This document shows, piece after piece, positions 1 to 8,949 of a DNA stretch of 56,023 bases. Each line of letters opens with the position of its first letter. Within the stretch, counting starts at the first letter, position 1. Location of the stretch: contig CATLIX010000019.1 in assembly GCA_949959185.1 (NCBI GenBank), positions 1 through 56,023 on the forward strand, in the 5' to 3' direction. A program made the position numbers and the translations under genes. Below the pieces are notes generated by a model, which worked only from the letters and a program-made list of their open reading frames with translations, searched no databases and was not told the origin of the DNA. This DNA comes from an uncultured Eubacterium sp. (GTDB lineage: Bacteria > Bacillota > Clostridia > Lachnospirales > Lachnospiraceae).

Positions 1-77
1 GAATCCGGCCTCTTTGCCGAAGGCAAACTGGAACAGGCCGGATTCAGTAACTATGAAGCCGAAGGCTGAATAGTTAC
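1..77. repeat. Partial copy of a dispersed hairpin-rich intergenic repeat
   Basis: The segment holds two nested inverted repeats. GAATCCGGCC (1-10) pairs with GGCCGGATTC about 35 bp on, and GTAACTAT pairs with ATAGTTAC. It ends at 77 with GGCTGAATAGTTAC. Read on the other strand it matches the left part of the element at 50876-51019 over about 75 bp. That copy begins with the same 14-mer, so this is a second copy in inverted orientation, cut by the window edge. It lies just upstream of the recombinase ribosome binding site. Function is unknown. Confidence 0.75.
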
Positions 78-115
78 GAAAAAACCGGTTCACAGCCTTT
101 ACAAGGAGGAAAATT

Positions 116-696
116 ATGAGTAAAACCCAGCCTATCCGACAGACCAGCCAACTGGCAGAAGTAAAAAAATACTATCTTACCGAGTGTCCCAATCCGCGCA
201 ATTACGCCCTGATTATTCTGGGCCTGAATACTGCGCTGCGTATTGGTGATATTCTGAAAATTACCTGGGACATGGTATATGATTTCAATACCGGACAGTT
301 TCGTTCTCATTTACATCTGACAGAACAGAAAACAAAAAGGAAACCATGATTGCCCTGAACCGCATGGCGGTTACCGCACTGGAACTGCTGCGCCAGAATC
401 AGTGCCCCATACAGCCAGGCGCCTGTCTGTTTGCAGGTCAAAAAGACAGAACATCCCATATCAGCCGCCAGCAGGCCTACCGAATCATAAAAAAAGCCGC
501 AGATTATGCCAGCCTGCCGGAGCATATCAGCTGTCACTCTCTGCGGAAAACTTTTGGTTACCATGCCTGGAAAAACGGAACTCCTCCGGCACTTCTGATG
601 GCTATCTTCAATCATTCTTCCTATCAGATTACAAAGCGTTATCTGTGTATTGAACAGGAAGATATGGACGATGTGTTCTGCCATCTTAATCTTTAA
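116..696 (+). pseudogene. Short tyrosine recombinase/integrase split by a -1 frameshift
   Basis: This is a tyrosine-type site-specific recombinase of about 190 residues consisting of little more than the catalytic domain, like the short FimB/XerC-like enzymes. An ATG at 116 follows a strong AAGGAGG. The first reading frame (116-349) carries the first catalytic arginine in ALRIGDIL and ends at a stop. The second (346-696) carries HSLRKTFGYH (H-x-x-R) and the nucleophile tyrosine in TKRYLCIEQ. The frames join by one step backwards at an A5G run (334-339). The full catalytic set is therefore present but split. This is either a fresh single-base deletion, which would make it a pseudogene, or ribosomal slippage on the A-rich run. 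No core-binding N-terminal domain is seen. A terminator follows at 763-805. Confidence 0.8.
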
Positions 697-762
697 GGAA
701 TAAAAATTTTTAAATAGCTATAAAGTATTTGTAATCTGCACCGATATATAAGATACAGACTA

Positions 763-805
763 AAAATGTAACCTTTGTCAATAAAAGGTTACATTTTTTA
801 TTTTA
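763..805 (+). terminator. Rho-independent terminator after the recombinase
   Basis: A perfect 14-bp stem, AAAATGTAACCTTT (763-776) with AAAGGTTACATTTT (784-797), encloses a 7-nt loop and is followed by a T-rich tract. It ends the recombinase transcript before the deacetylase promoter. Confidence 0.85.
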
Positions 806-879
806 TTCTAACCATATTGTTTCTGTTTATGCAAAACCGGTTTCATCCTGTACCGGCAGACTTCCTCTATCCACACACC

Positions 880-908
880 TTGAACCCTGTATGCCAGTGG
901 TGTATAAT
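880..908 (+). promoter_or_regulatory. SigA-type promoter of the polysaccharide deacetylase gene
   Basis: A TTGAAC -35 box (880-885) and a consensus TATAAT -10 box (903-908) are separated by exactly 17 bp. Transcription would begin near 915, leaving a short leader with AAAGGAG before the ATG at 941. Confidence 0.8.
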
Positions 909-940
909 AAGAGAAACATCACACAAAGGAGTACTAAATC

Positions 941-3142
941 ATGAGATCAGAATTCAAACACAAAAGAAGCACCTGTGTTCTGCTGGCAATGCTGCTGGCC
1001 CTGTCCTGCAGCATAACACCTCTGCAGGCGGAGGCAGCCTCTCCGGCGGAACAGGAAGAGACTTTGCCGGCAGAACAGGCAGAAACTTTGCCGGCAGAAC
1101 AGGAAAAAGCCTTACAGGAAACATCTTCCGGCAAAAGGGATTACGAAAACAGCTCCGGGGAGGAACTTTCCACAGAACACCTGGAACTGCCGGAATTACC
1201 GGAAGAATTATCCAGAGAACCGGAAACAGTCACGGAAACCGCCGGAGAAAATAGTTCCCCTCAGGCAGAAGGGGAAAATATTCCCGCTGACGGGCTGGTA
1301 CAGCAGGGAAATTATTATGTTCTCTATGTGGGAGGCCAGCAGGTAACTGCTGCCGGATGGCAGGAACTTCCCACGGGAAAATTTCTCATTGACGCCGACA
1401 GCCATGTGGCTGCCCGCATGGAAGCGGCCGGCAGTTCCTGGCTGTTCTTTCAGTACAGTTCCGATACCCTTTCCTGGGAACTCCGGGGCAATATCTGGGA
1501 AACCGTAAACGGTAAAGATTATTATTTTGACACCACCGGAATCTGTACGAAGATTTTTGACACGGTTTCCGCACAGCTAACTGTTTTTGCCAATGACCGG
1601 ATGATTCCGGCAAACAATTACATATATCCGCTGAAAGACGGGCGCATATATTATTTTGACGCCGCAGGCATCTGCAACACCCTTTCCGAATGGAAAAAAA
1701 TTTCATCTGCAGAATGGTATTATGTAAATGGAGATGGATATGTATCGGACAAACTGACAAGTAACAAAAACCTCCGGAAATATTACGTCTACAATTACAG
1801 CACATCTCAATGGGAAAAACAGAAAGACGTCTGGAAAACCATAGAAGGAAAAGAGTATTATTTTAATGCCAGAGGAAAATGCGTAAGAATTTATAATCCT
1901 GCCACAGAAAAATGCCAGAAATACGAAAACGGCAAACTGGTTAAAATCAGAAAAGATATTGTCCGCCTGAAAAATGGAAAATATTATTATTTTAACGGCA
2001 AAGGCATCCGGGTAACGAAAAAAGGGTGGCAGAAACCTTCCGGCAAACAGTATATGGAAATCGGGAAAAAGGGCTATGTAACCGGTAAAATAACGAAATC
2101 CGGAAATACCTGGAAATGCTACCGGTATGACTACAAAGACAGCAAATGGAAGAAACAGAAGAAGGTCTGGAAAACCGCCGACAAAAAAGTCTTCTATTTT
2201 AATGGTTCCGGCAAGTGTACCCTGCTTTACAACAAAAAAACCGGAAAATGCTACGATTACAAAAGCGGAAACATGGTTGTTGTCAGAAATGATGTGCGCG
2301 ACATTCAGGGTACCCGGTATTATTTCGCTTCCAACGGTATAAGAAACAGTTCGCCGGGTCTGTATCTTACCGCTTCCGGCCGAATTATTTATGCGGAATC
2401 CAATGGAACCGTAAGCCGGGAGCTGTCCGGAGAAATTCTGGAATATACCGAAGCAGGTGGGAAAATTACCTCCTGCCGAATCCGTGACGGTCATTTTATG
2501 TGCTATTATAACAGTTCCGGAACCTTAACAAGGCAGATTGATTTGAATCAGCCCATGGTGGCGCTGACATACGATGACGGTCCCTCCCAGTATACCTCAG
2601 AAATTCTGGATATCCTGGCGCAATACGGGGGTACAGCAACCTTTTTTGTGGTGGGGAATCGGGTACCTTCCTGGCCCGGCGTGTTAAAGCGCGCTTTTGA
2701 TATGGGATGTGAAATCGGCAATCACACCTACGACCACAAAATTCTGACCAAAACGGACGTTGCCACTATTCAAAGCCAGATAAATGGAACAAACGCAGCG
2801 GTACAGAGCATTACCGGTGTTTCGCCGGCTGTCATGCGTCCGCCGGGAGGGGGATACAATGGTACGGTTTCCGCCGCAGTGGGAATGCCCATCATTTTAT
2901 GGTCCATTGATACTCTGGACTGGAAAACCAGAAATCCTCTGCTGACCCAGGCATCCGTTCTGAACCATGTACAAAACGGTGATATTATCCTGATGCATGA
3001 TCTCTACAGCCAGACGGCCGCCGCGTCCGGAGTTATTATTCCGGAACTGCGTAACCGCGGTTATCAGCTTGTAACTGTCAGTGAGCTTTCTGACTGCCGG
3101 GGCGCCATGTCCAATGGAAGCGTGTACCACGCCTTTCCCTGA
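941..3142 (+). CDS. Secreted polysaccharide deacetylase with cell-wall-binding-like repeats
   Basis: This 733-residue exported protein probably removes acetyl groups from peptidoglycan or another surface glycan. It has a signal peptide (about residues 1-33, KR-rich then hydrophobic, ending LQAEA). A low-complexity stretch follows with repeated LPAEQ(A/E)E units (about 36-60). Some 400 residues of aromatic repeats come next, of the form YYF(D/N)xxGxC, resembling choline/glucan-binding cell-wall repeats. The C-terminal NodB domain (about 540-720) has all expected motifs: TYDDGPS (Asp545, Asp546), the metal ligands His595 and His599 in NHTYDH, RPPGG, DTLDW and ILMHD. The start follows AAAGGAG. 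It stands alone between its own promoter and terminator. The substrate cannot be read from sequence. Confidence 0.88.
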   Translation: MRSEFKHKRSTCVLLAMLLALSCSITPLQAEAASPAEQEETLPAEQAETLPAEQEKALQETSSGKRDYENSSGEELSTEHLELPELPEELSREPETVTETAGENSSPQAEGENIPADGLVQQGNYYVLYVGGQQVTAAGWQELPTGKFLIDADSHVAARMEAAGSSWLFFQYSSDTLSWELRGNIWETVNGKDYYFDTTGICTKIFDTVSAQLTVFANDRMIPANNYIYPLKDGRIYYFDAAGICNTLSEWKKISSAEWYYVNGDGYVSDKLTSNKNLRKYYVYNYSTSQWEKQKDVWKTIEGKEYYFNARGKCVRIYNPATEKCQKYENGKLVKIRKDIVRLKNGKYYYFNGKGIRVTKKGWQKPSGKQYMEIGKKGYVTGKITKSGNTWKCYRYDYKDSKWKKQKKVWKTADKKVFYFNGSGKCTLLYNKKTGKCYDYKSGNMVVVRNDVRDIQGTRYYFASNGIRNSSPGLYLTASGRIIYAESNGTVSRELSGEILEYTEAGGKITSCRIRDGHFMCYYNSSGTLTRQIDLNQPMVALTYDDGPSQYTSEILDILAQYGGTATFFVVGNRVPSWPGVLKRAFDMGCEIGNHTYDHKILTKTDVATIQSQINGTNAAVQSITGVSPAVMRPPGGGYNGTVSAAVGMPIILWSIDTLDWKTRNPLLTQASVLNHVQNGDIILMHDLYSQTAAASGVIIPELRNRGYQLVTVSELSDCRGAMSNGSVYHAFP

Positions 3143-3150
3143 GACTGCAT

Positions 3151-3196
3151 AAAACAGCCAGACTCCTCAGAATTGAGGATTCTGGCTGTTTTTATT
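3151..3196 (+). terminator. Terminator between convergent deacetylase and infA
   Basis: The stem AAAACAGCCAGA (3151-3162) with TCTGGCTGTTTT (3181-3192) has an inner CCTCA/TGAGG stem and a T-rich tail. Reading the other way it also ends in a short T run, so it may serve both strands. A second inverted repeat (CCCTGTCC/GGACAGGG, 3198-3234) lies between it and infA. Confidence 0.8.
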
Positions 3197-3247
3197 CCCT
3201 GTCCATCAATCCTGAAGGAATTGACGGACAGGGAAGCCCGTTTTGTT

Positions 3248-3466
3248 CTATTTATCTCTCCATATGATTCTTCCTTTTGTCAGGTCATAGGGGGACATTT
3301 CAATGGTGACTTTATCTCCCGGAAGAATACGGATAAAATTCATTCTCAGTTTTCCGCTGATATGGGCCAGAATCTGGTGTCCATTTTCCAGTTCCACCTG
3401 AAACATGGCATTCGGCAGCTTTTCCACTACCGTTCCTTCTACTTCGATTACGTCTGCTTTTGACAT
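3248..3466 (-). CDS. infA: Translation initiation factor IF-1
   Basis: IF-1 binds the A site of the 30S subunit during initiation. The 72-residue product is the normal family length and is a single S1-like OB fold, with the recognisable [21 protein letters not shown] and [18 protein letters not shown] segments. Its start overlaps the end of the upstream KOW-domain gene by 19 nt, so the two are translationally linked. It is the last gene of the ribosomal operon here. rpmJ, rpsM and rpsK, which usually follow, are replaced by a convergent secreted-protein gene. Confidence 0.97.
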   Translation of the reverse strand: MSKADVIEVEGTVVEKLPNAMFQVELENGHQILAHISGKLRMNFIRILPGDKVTIEMSPYDLTKGRIIWRDK

Positions 3467-3735
3467 ATTGTTTCCTCCTGATATTCCATGCTTTTCTGAT
3501 AAAGCTGAATGGCTCTTTTTATTTCTTCATTCCGAAAATTCTCCTGCGTAAAGACTTCTGTAATTTCTTTCGGAAGCTGTTTTATTATCTGAATATGTTT
3601 TCTGTTCTTTTTTTTCGGCTTTTCCAGTGGTTTTAATTTACCATCCGCCAGATACACCATATCGGCTTCTTCTTTTACAATTACATAAATGCTGTCTTTG
3701 TCGTGACCGGATCTGGAAACTGCTAATTTTATATC
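3448..3735 (-). CDS. KOW-domain RNA-binding protein
   Basis: This is a small basic protein of about 95 residues found between map and infA in many Clostridia and annotated as KOW-domain or L14e-like. The N-terminal part ([21 protein letters not shown]) is the KOW-like beta barrel. The middle is lysine-rich ([11 protein letters not shown]), as expected for RNA contact. An in-frame ATG lies five codons upstream, but the ATG at 3735 has a GGAG at correct spacing and is preferred. The exact role, probably ribosome-associated, is not established. Confidence 0.85.
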   Translation of the reverse strand, partial: DIKLAVSRSGHDKDSIYVIVKEEADMVYLADGKLKPLEKPKKKNRKHIQIIKQLPKEITEVFTQENFRNEEIKRAIQLYQKSMEYQEETICQKQT

Positions 3736-3793
3736 CATGGTTTTCTCCATCTTCCTGCGGACAGACGTTTACTCACATCTGCTTTCAGCCTGA

Positions 3794-4567
3794 TTATGCC
3801 AGGTTGCCTTCCATGCCTGAAAGACTCAGGATTTCCGGCTCCCCGGATGTCACCAAAATTGTATTTTCGTAATGGGCGGACAACGAACCGTCCTGTGTTA
3901 CAACCGTCCAGTTGTCATCCTGCCATGCCACATCAAAACGCCCTGCATTGATCATGGGTTCAATTGCCAGTGTCATGCCTGCTTTCAGTCTTACGCCTCT
4001 GCTTTTCTGGGTAAAATTGGGAATCTGGGGGTCTTCATGGAGCCGGGTTCCTATCCCGTGCCCTACCAGATCCCGGACTACTCCATATCCAAAGCTCTCC
4101 GCGTAAGTAGCAATTGCATTAGAAATCTCATGTAGATGATTGCCTTCTTTTGCGTATTTTATGCCTTCAAAAAAACTCTGCCTGGTTCTTTCAATCAGCA
4201 GGGAGGCTTCTTTTGAAATCTCCCCGATTCCGTGAGTTCGGGCTGCGTCGGAGTGATATCCTTTATAAATGACTCCGATATCCAAGCTTACAATGTCGCC
4301 TTCTCTGAGCTTTCGTTTCCTGGTGGGAATCCCGTGGACTACCTCATCATTTACCGATACGCACACCGAAGCCGGATATCCATTGTAATTTTTAAAGGAT
4401 GGAATGCACCCGTAACTCCGGATAATTTCTTCTCCCAGACGGTCGATGTCCAGAGTAGACATGCCTTCCTTCAATTCCTTTTCCAGATTTTCATGCACCT
4501 TTTCCAGGATTTTTCCTGCTGCCCGCATTAACTCAATTTCTCTGGCAGATTTAATTGATACTGACAT
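3794..4567 (-). CDS. map: Methionine aminopeptidase type I
   Basis: This enzyme removes the initiator methionine from nascent cytosolic proteins. The 257-residue protein is the usual length. Metal ligands expected for the pita-bread fold are visible: Asp in VSLDIGV, Asp in HSDAARTH, His in VGHGIGTRLHE, Glu in AIEPM and Glu in HYENTI. The gene lies 3 nt downstream of adk, the standard adk-map arrangement of the spc operon. Confidence 0.97.
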   Translation of the reverse strand: MSVSIKSAREIELMRAAGKILEKVHENLEKELKEGMSTLDIDRLGEEIIRSYGCIPSFKNYNGYPASVCVSVNDEVVHGIPTRKRKLREGDIVSLDIGVIYKGYHSDAARTHGIGEISKEASLLIERTRQSFFEGIKYAKEGNHLHEISNAIATYAESFGYGVVRDLVGHGIGTRLHEDPQIPNFTQKSRGVRLKAGMTLAIEPMINAGRFDVAWQDDNWTVVTQDGSLSAHYENTILVTSGEPEILSLSGMEGNLA

Positions 4568-4570
4568 TTT

Positions 4571-5215
4571 TTACGCTCCTAAAATTCCCACAATGGCACC
4601 AAATACATCTTCCATTGGCTGGGTTCCGTCTACGGTCTTTAAAATATTCTGTTTTTTGTAATAATCAATCAATGGCTGTGTCTGTTCATGGTAAACATCC
4701 AGACGTTTCTTTACCGTTTCCGGCTGGTCGTCGTCTCTCAGTACTACTTTGTTGCCGCAGCGATCACAGATACCTTCCACTTTGGTGGGGATGGAAACGA
4801 TATGATAAGTTGCGCCGCAGTTCAGACATGCGCGTCTTCCGGACATTCTATTGATAATATTTTCGTCGGGAACGTCCACATCAATGGCATAATCCATTTT
4901 TTCATTAATTTTTGCCAGGGCCGCATCCAGTGCTTCCGCCTGGGGAATGGTTCTTGGAAATCCGTCCAGAACAAAACCGTTTTTGCAGTCTTCCTGTCCA
5001 ATACGGTCCATAACCAGATCGCAGGTCAGTTCATCAGGAACCAGAAGCCCCTGATCCATGTACTCTTTTGCTTTTTTTCCAAGGTCAGTGCCTGCTTTCA
5101 GGTTGGCCCGGAAAATATCTCCGGTAGAAATATGAGGAATGGAATATTTGTCTGCAATCTGTTTTGCCTGTGTTCCTTTTCCTGCTCCCGGTGCTCCTAA
5201 CATAATAATCTTCAT
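4571..5215 (-). CDS. adk: Adenylate kinase
   Basis: It interconverts ATP plus AMP and two ADP. The 214-residue product starts with [16 protein letters not shown], carrying the P-loop GAPGAGKGT, and the ATG follows AAGGAGG at 5215; an upstream in-frame ATG lacks support. A LID zinc site is visible as CLNCG and CDRCG, so this is the long, zinc-bearing Gram-positive form. The nucleotide-monophosphate site (HISTGDIFR) and DGFPRT motif are intact. A hairpin in the 69-nt gap to secY may modulate expression. Confidence 0.97.
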   Translation of the reverse strand: MKIIMLGAPGAGKGTQAKQIADKYSIPHISTGDIFRANLKAGTDLGKKAKEYMDQGLLVPDELTCDLVMDRIGQEDCKNGFVLDGFPRTIPQAEALDAALAKINEKMDYAIDVDVPDENIINRMSGRRACLNCGATYHIVSIPTKVEGICDRCGNKVVLRDDDQPETVKKRLDVYHEQTQPLIDYYKKQNILKTVDGTQPMEDVFGAIVGILGA

Positions 5216-5243
5216 ACCTGTCTCCTCCTTTTTTACTCTGAAT

Positions 5244-5270
5244 GCCTGGCCGTCCGCAGACAGGCCAGGC
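5244..5270. other. Intergenic hairpin between secY and adk
   Basis: A perfect 8-bp inverted repeat, GCCTGGCC (5244-5251) and GGCCAGGC (5263-5270), has an 11-nt loop. There is no T run, so it is more likely an mRNA stability or processing element within the operon than a terminator. Confidence 0.6.
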
Positions 5271-5284
5271 ATAGTCATAACTTA

Positions 5285-6604
5285 TCAGTCATTTAAAAAA
5301 CCTTTATAATAGCGTACCAGCATCTGGGACTCAATCTGTTTCAGTGTTTCGATGACAACACCTACTATAATGATAATAGATGTTCCGCCGAAAGACACAT
5401 TGGCGCTGAATACTCCGTTGAAGAAAATCGGAATAACCGCAACAATCATAAGTCCAACTGCTCCGATAAACACAATATAATTCAGAATTTTCGTCAGATA
5501 ATCACTGGTTGGTTTTCCAGGTCTGATGCCCGGGATAAACCCGCCCTGACGTTTCATATTATTTGCCACTTCCAGCGGATTGAAGGTGATGGATGTATAG
5601 AAATATGCAAACGCAATAACCAGTACAATGTACACCAGCAAACCGATACTGTAAATGGGGTTTTCCGGATCACACCAGTAGGACTGGGACAATCCGTGGA
5701 GAATTTTGCTTCCGATTCCTGTTCCCTGGCCTTTTCCCATAATGGTTGCAATAATGACCGGGAACTGCATAATGGACTGGGCAAAAATAATAGGGATTAC
5801 GCCGGCAGTATTTACCTTCAGGGGAATATGGCTGGACTGGCCGCCCACCTGTCTCCGGCCCTGAATTTTCTTACTGTACTGTACCGGAATCCTGCGCTCT
5901 CCATCCTGCAGAATAATAACGAATACCACAGTAACCAGAATGACTGCCAGAATTACCGCTGCCGCGATAATTGCATTTCCCACGTTGGGAGCGTTTGCAA
6001 TAAACTGGGTGTAAAGGGTCATCAAATCTTCCGGAATCCGGGAAATAATATTGATTACCAGCACGATGGAAATACCATTTCCCACGCCATGCTCCGTAAT
6101 CCGCTCGCCAATCCACATCAGAACTGCAGAACCTGCGGTCAGGCCGGTCACCATCATGATGACGTGGGGTGCGTCAAACTTATCCAGATATCCGCCCCGG
6201 CCAAACCCGATGGCCATGGCAATGGACTGAATCAGTGCAAGGGCAACCGTTACATAACGTGTAATCTCTGCAATCTTTTTTCTTCCATCTTCTCCGTCCT
6301 TCTGCATTTCTTCCAGCTTCGGTATGGCTATGGTAAGAAGCTGCATAATGATGGAAGATGTGATATACGGCGTGATATTCAGTGCAAATACTGACATCTG
6401 TTCAAAGGAACCGCCCGTGATGGCGTCAAAAAAGTTCAGTGCGTCGGTTCCCTGGGCTGCAAACCAGTTTGCAATGACATCGCCTTTTACACCAGGAAGG
6501 GGAAGCTGGGAGCCGATACGGATAATCACCAGCATTGCCATCGTATAGAAAATACGATTCCTGATATCTTTTATTTTAAATGCATTGCGGAGTGTCTCCA
6601 GCAT
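5285..6604 (-). CDS. secY: Protein translocase subunit SecY
   Basis: SecY is the membrane channel of the Sec secretion system. The 439-residue protein has the expected ten hydrophobic segments and hallmark stretches such as LGITPYITSSIIMQLL near the N-terminus, GERITEHGVGNGIS in the middle and PGIRPGKPTSDYL in the cytosolic loop. The ATG overlaps the rplO stop codon by one base, so the two are coupled. Its position after rplO and before adk is canonical. Confidence 0.98.
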   Translation of the reverse strand: MLETLRNAFKIKDIRNRIFYTMAMLVIIRIGSQLPLPGVKGDVIANWFAAQGTDALNFFDAITGGSFEQMSVFALNITPYITSSIIMQLLTIAIPKLEEMQKDGEDGRKKIAEITRYVTVALALIQSIAMAIGFGRGGYLDKFDAPHVIMMVTGLTAGSAVLMWIGERITEHGVGNGISIVLVINIISRIPEDLMTLYTQFIANAPNVGNAIIAAAVILAVILVTVVFVIILQDGERRIPVQYSKKIQGRRQVGGQSSHIPLKVNTAGVIPIIFAQSIMQFPVIIATIMGKGQGTGIGSKILHGLSQSYWCDPENPIYSIGLLVYIVLVIAFAYFYTSITFNPLEVANNMKRQGGFIPGIRPGKPTSDYLTKILNYIVFIGAVGLMIVAVIPIFFNGVFSANVSFGGTSIIIIVGVVIETLKQIESQMLVRYYKGFLND

Positions 6605-7047
6605 TAGATCACCTCTGCTTTTCCACCAAGAGCTTCAATCTTTTCTTTTGCGCCTTCACTGAACGCATTTACCTGTACGGTCAGCTTCTTGGTAAGCTCT
6701 CCTCTTCCAAGGATTTTCACACCGTCTCTCGGTTTCTTAATGATTCCCTGCTCCAATAATGCTTCTATCGTTACCACTGCATTGTCTTCAAATTTTTCTT
6801 CCAGAACTTCCAGATTCACTGTAACGATATCTTTTGAATTGATGTTGGTAAATCCGCGTTTGGGGATTCTCCTGTATAAAGGCATCTGACCGCCTTCAAA
6901 TCCTGGTCTCGGTGCTCCGGAACGAGCCTTCTGACCTTTGTGTCCCTTACCTGCTGTCTTACCATTTCCGGAACCATGACCGCGGCCTCTTCTGAAATTA
7001 TTGCTGTGCTTTGAACCTGCTGCCGGTTTTAAATTTGATAAGTCCAT
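6604..7047 (-). CDS. rplO: 50S ribosomal protein L15
   Basis: L15 is a late-assembly protein of the large subunit. The 147-residue product has the glycine- and arginine-rich N-terminal tail ([20 protein letters not shown]) and the conserved [17 protein letters not shown] segment. It lies between rpmD and secY and overlaps the secY start by one base. Confidence 0.98.
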   Translation of the reverse strand: MDLSNLKPAAGSKHSNNFRRGRGHGSGNGKTAGKGHKGQKARSGAPRPGFEGGQMPLYRRIPKRGFTNINSKDIVTVNLEVLEEKFEDNAVVTIEALLEQGIIKKPRDGVKILGRGELTKKLTVQVNAFSEGAKEKIEALGGKAEVI

Positions 7048-7070
7048 GTTGACACCTCCTTACTGTTCTC

Positions 7071-7253
7071 TTAGATTTCTTCTACTTTCACTAAATGTTT
7101 TACCTGTCTTACCATCCCTCTGACTGCTGCGTTATCGGGCATTTCCACACTGTGGTTTAATTTTCTCAGACCCAGTGCTTCTACTGTCTTACGGTTCTTT
7201 GGTACCGCGCCGATTGGGGATTTCACAAGGGTGATTTTTAATTTCTCTGCCAT
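7071..7253 (-). CDS. rpmD: 50S ribosomal protein L30
   Basis: This is the short bacterial form of L30 (60 residues). It starts [20 protein letters not shown] and has the typical [21 protein letters not shown] block. It sits 14 nt downstream of rpsE and upstream of rplO, the standard order. Confidence 0.97.
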   Translation of the reverse strand: MAEKLKITLVKSPIGAVPKNRKTVEALGLRKLNHSVEMPDNAAVRGMVRQVKHLVKVEEI

Positions 7254-7267
7254 TTTTCATATCCTCC

Positions 7268-7777
7268 TTAACCGAGTATCTCTTCTACAGATTTACCGCG
7301 GAGTTTTGCTACCTCTTCCGGAGATTTCAACTGACTTAAAGCATTAATCGTAGCAAGAACTACGTTCTGCTTGTTGTTGGAGCCCAGAGATTTTGTACGG
7401 ATGTTTTTGATTCCGGCCAGCTCGCATACGCTACGTGCCGGACCGCCGGCAATTACACCGGTACCTTCGGGAGCTCTCTTTAACAGTACGGACGCACCGG
7501 TATGTTTTCCGGTGATATCATGAGTAATACTGTTGTTATCATCTAATTTTACAGAAATCAGTTTCTTGATTGCGTCTTCTTTCCCTTTGCGGATTGCTTC
7601 GGGAATTTCCGTTGCTTTTCCTAAACCTGCACCTACATGACCATTGCTGTCGCCAACAACAACCAAAGCTGTAAAACGCATGTTACGTCCGCCCTTTACA
7701 ACCTTTGTTACACGTTTGATTGATACTACTTTTTCTGTTAATTCCAATTGACCAGCATCAATAATTGTACGTTTCAT
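7268..7777 (-). CDS. rpsE: 30S ribosomal protein S5
   Basis: S5 contributes to decoding accuracy and mRNA entry. The 169-residue protein has the double-stranded-RNA-binding-like N-terminal domain ([21 protein letters not shown]) and the S5 C-terminal domain with [21 protein letters not shown]. Length and position between rplR and rpmD are normal. Confidence 0.98.
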   Translation of the reverse strand: MKRTIIDAGQLELTEKVVSIKRVTKVVKGGRNMRFTALVVVGDSNGHVGAGLGKATEIPEAIRKGKEDAIKKLISVKLDDNNSITHDITGKHTGASVLLKRAPEGTGVIAGGPARSVCELAGIKNIRTKSLGSNNKQNVVLATINALSQLKSPEEVAKLRGKSVEEILG

Positions 7778-7794
7778 GTATTTGTCTCCTCCTA

Positions 7795-8163
7795 TTAAAA
7801 GTCTAATCCGGCTTCTCTTGCCGCATCAGCCAAAGCCTTAATCTTGCCCTGATAGATATAACCACCTCTGTCGAAGACAACGGTTGTAATGCCTTTTTCC
7901 AGCGCCCGTTTTGCGATTACGGTTCCAAGGTGTGCCGCTGCATCCACATTGTTGGTCTTTTCCAGTTCAGCTTTTACATCTTTCTGAAGAGTAGACGCGG
8001 AAACGATGGTATTTCCTGCTGTATCGTCAATTACCTGTGCATACATATGGTTATTGCTTCGAAACACAGCTAAACGTGGTCTTTCGGCTGTACCGGAGAA
8101 ACGATTACGAATTCTTCTGTGTTTTTTCATACGGACTTCTGCTCTTGATTTCTTATTAACCAT
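7795..8163 (-). CDS. rplR: 50S ribosomal protein L18
   Basis: L18 binds 5S rRNA together with L5. The 122-residue product shows the basic N-terminus ([20 protein letters not shown]), the [14 protein letters not shown] strand and the C-terminal [19 protein letters not shown] motif. It is located between rplF and rpsE. Confidence 0.98.
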   Translation of the reverse strand: MVNKKSRAEVRMKKHRRIRNRFSGTAERPRLAVFRSNNHMYAQVIDDTAGNTIVSASTLQKDVKAELEKTNNVDAAAHLGTVIAKRALEKGITTVVFDRGGYIYQGKIKALADAAREAGLDF

Positions 8164-8182
8164 TTTTTTGTTCCTCCTTTAA

Positions 8183-8722
8183 TTATTTTTTACCGGTCTT
8201 ACCAACCTTACGCCTGATAACCTCATCCACATATTTGATACCTTTGCCCTTATAAGGTTCAGGTCTTCTCTTGTCTCTGATTTCCGCTGCGTACTGGCCG
8301 ACTTTCTCTTTATCAATTCCGGAAACCGTAATTTTGTTTCCTTCTACTTTGGACTCCAGGCCCTCCGGGTCCGTCATAACAACCGGATGGGAATATCCCA
8401 GGTTCAAAGTTAATTCTTTGCCGGATTTGGATGCTCTGTAACCAACACCGTTTACTTCCAGCTCTTTGGTGTAACCATTGGTTACGCCCACTACCATATT
8501 GTTAATCAGGGTTCTGGTCAGACCGTGTAAAGACTTCATTTTCTTCAAGTCGTTGGGTCTGGTTACAGTGATTTCAGAACCTTCTAATTTGATTTCCATT
8601 TCTGTTGGAAGGGTTCTCTCAAGAGTTCCCTTCGGACCTTTTACAGTCACATGATTATTTTCTGCAATATCTACAGTAACGCCTGCAGGTACTGCGATTG
8701 GCATTCTTCCGATTCGTGACAT
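8183..8722 (-). CDS. rplF: 50S ribosomal protein L6
   Basis: L6 is located near the factor-binding site of the large subunit. The start is set at [15 protein letters not shown] (8722) after CAGGAGG, giving 179 residues. The in-frame extension upstream runs into the unusual spacer and is not part of the protein. The C-terminal [28 protein letters not shown] motif is diagnostic (quoted in two parts: [16 protein letters not shown], then [12 protein letters not shown]). The 227-nt gap to rpsH is much longer than other gaps in this operon. Confidence 0.97.
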   Translation of the reverse strand: MSRIGRMPIAVPAGVTVDIAENNHVTVKGPKGTLERTLPTEMEIKLEGSEITVTRPNDLKKMKSLHGLTRTLINNMVVGVTNGYTKELEVNGVGYRASKSGKELTLNLGYSHPVVMTDPEGLESKVEGNKITVSGIDKEKVGQYAAEIRDKRRPEPYKGKGIKYVDEVIRRKVGKTGKK

Positions 8723-8773
8723 GCCCGTACCCTCCTGTAATTTATTGTTTTTTATAGGCTGTGAGAGTTCCAC

Positions 8774-8948
8774 TCGACTAACGCGCTGCCTTCGCCAAAA
8801 ACCGGCTCGTCACCGCCAAGTCTCGGGAACGGCTTTCGCACTAAGTTTCTTTCAATGAAGATACTCTCTACTTCGTTACGAGTATCCGCTTTCTCACTAA
8901 GCTCGGCATCCCTCGCTAAGTGTTCAATGTGTCACCAAGTGCTCAATG
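8774..8948. repeat. Repeat-bearing spacer inside the ribosomal operon (rpsH-rplF gap)
   Basis: Other gaps in this operon are mostly under 30 nt, but 227 nt separate rpsH and rplF, with no plausible gene. The gap contains several imperfect copies of a short unit built on (A/C)CTAAG or CCAAG (near 8813, 8840, 8895, 8917 and 8935). The clearest pair is two 17-mers differing at three positions, TCGCTAAGTGTTCAATG (8913-8929) and TCACCAAGTGCTCAATG (8932-8948). The segment from about 8860 to 8890 can fold through GATACTC/GAGTATC. It is transcribed with the operon and could be an inserted repeat or a structured mRNA element. Confidence 0.6.
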
Positions 8949-8949
8949 C

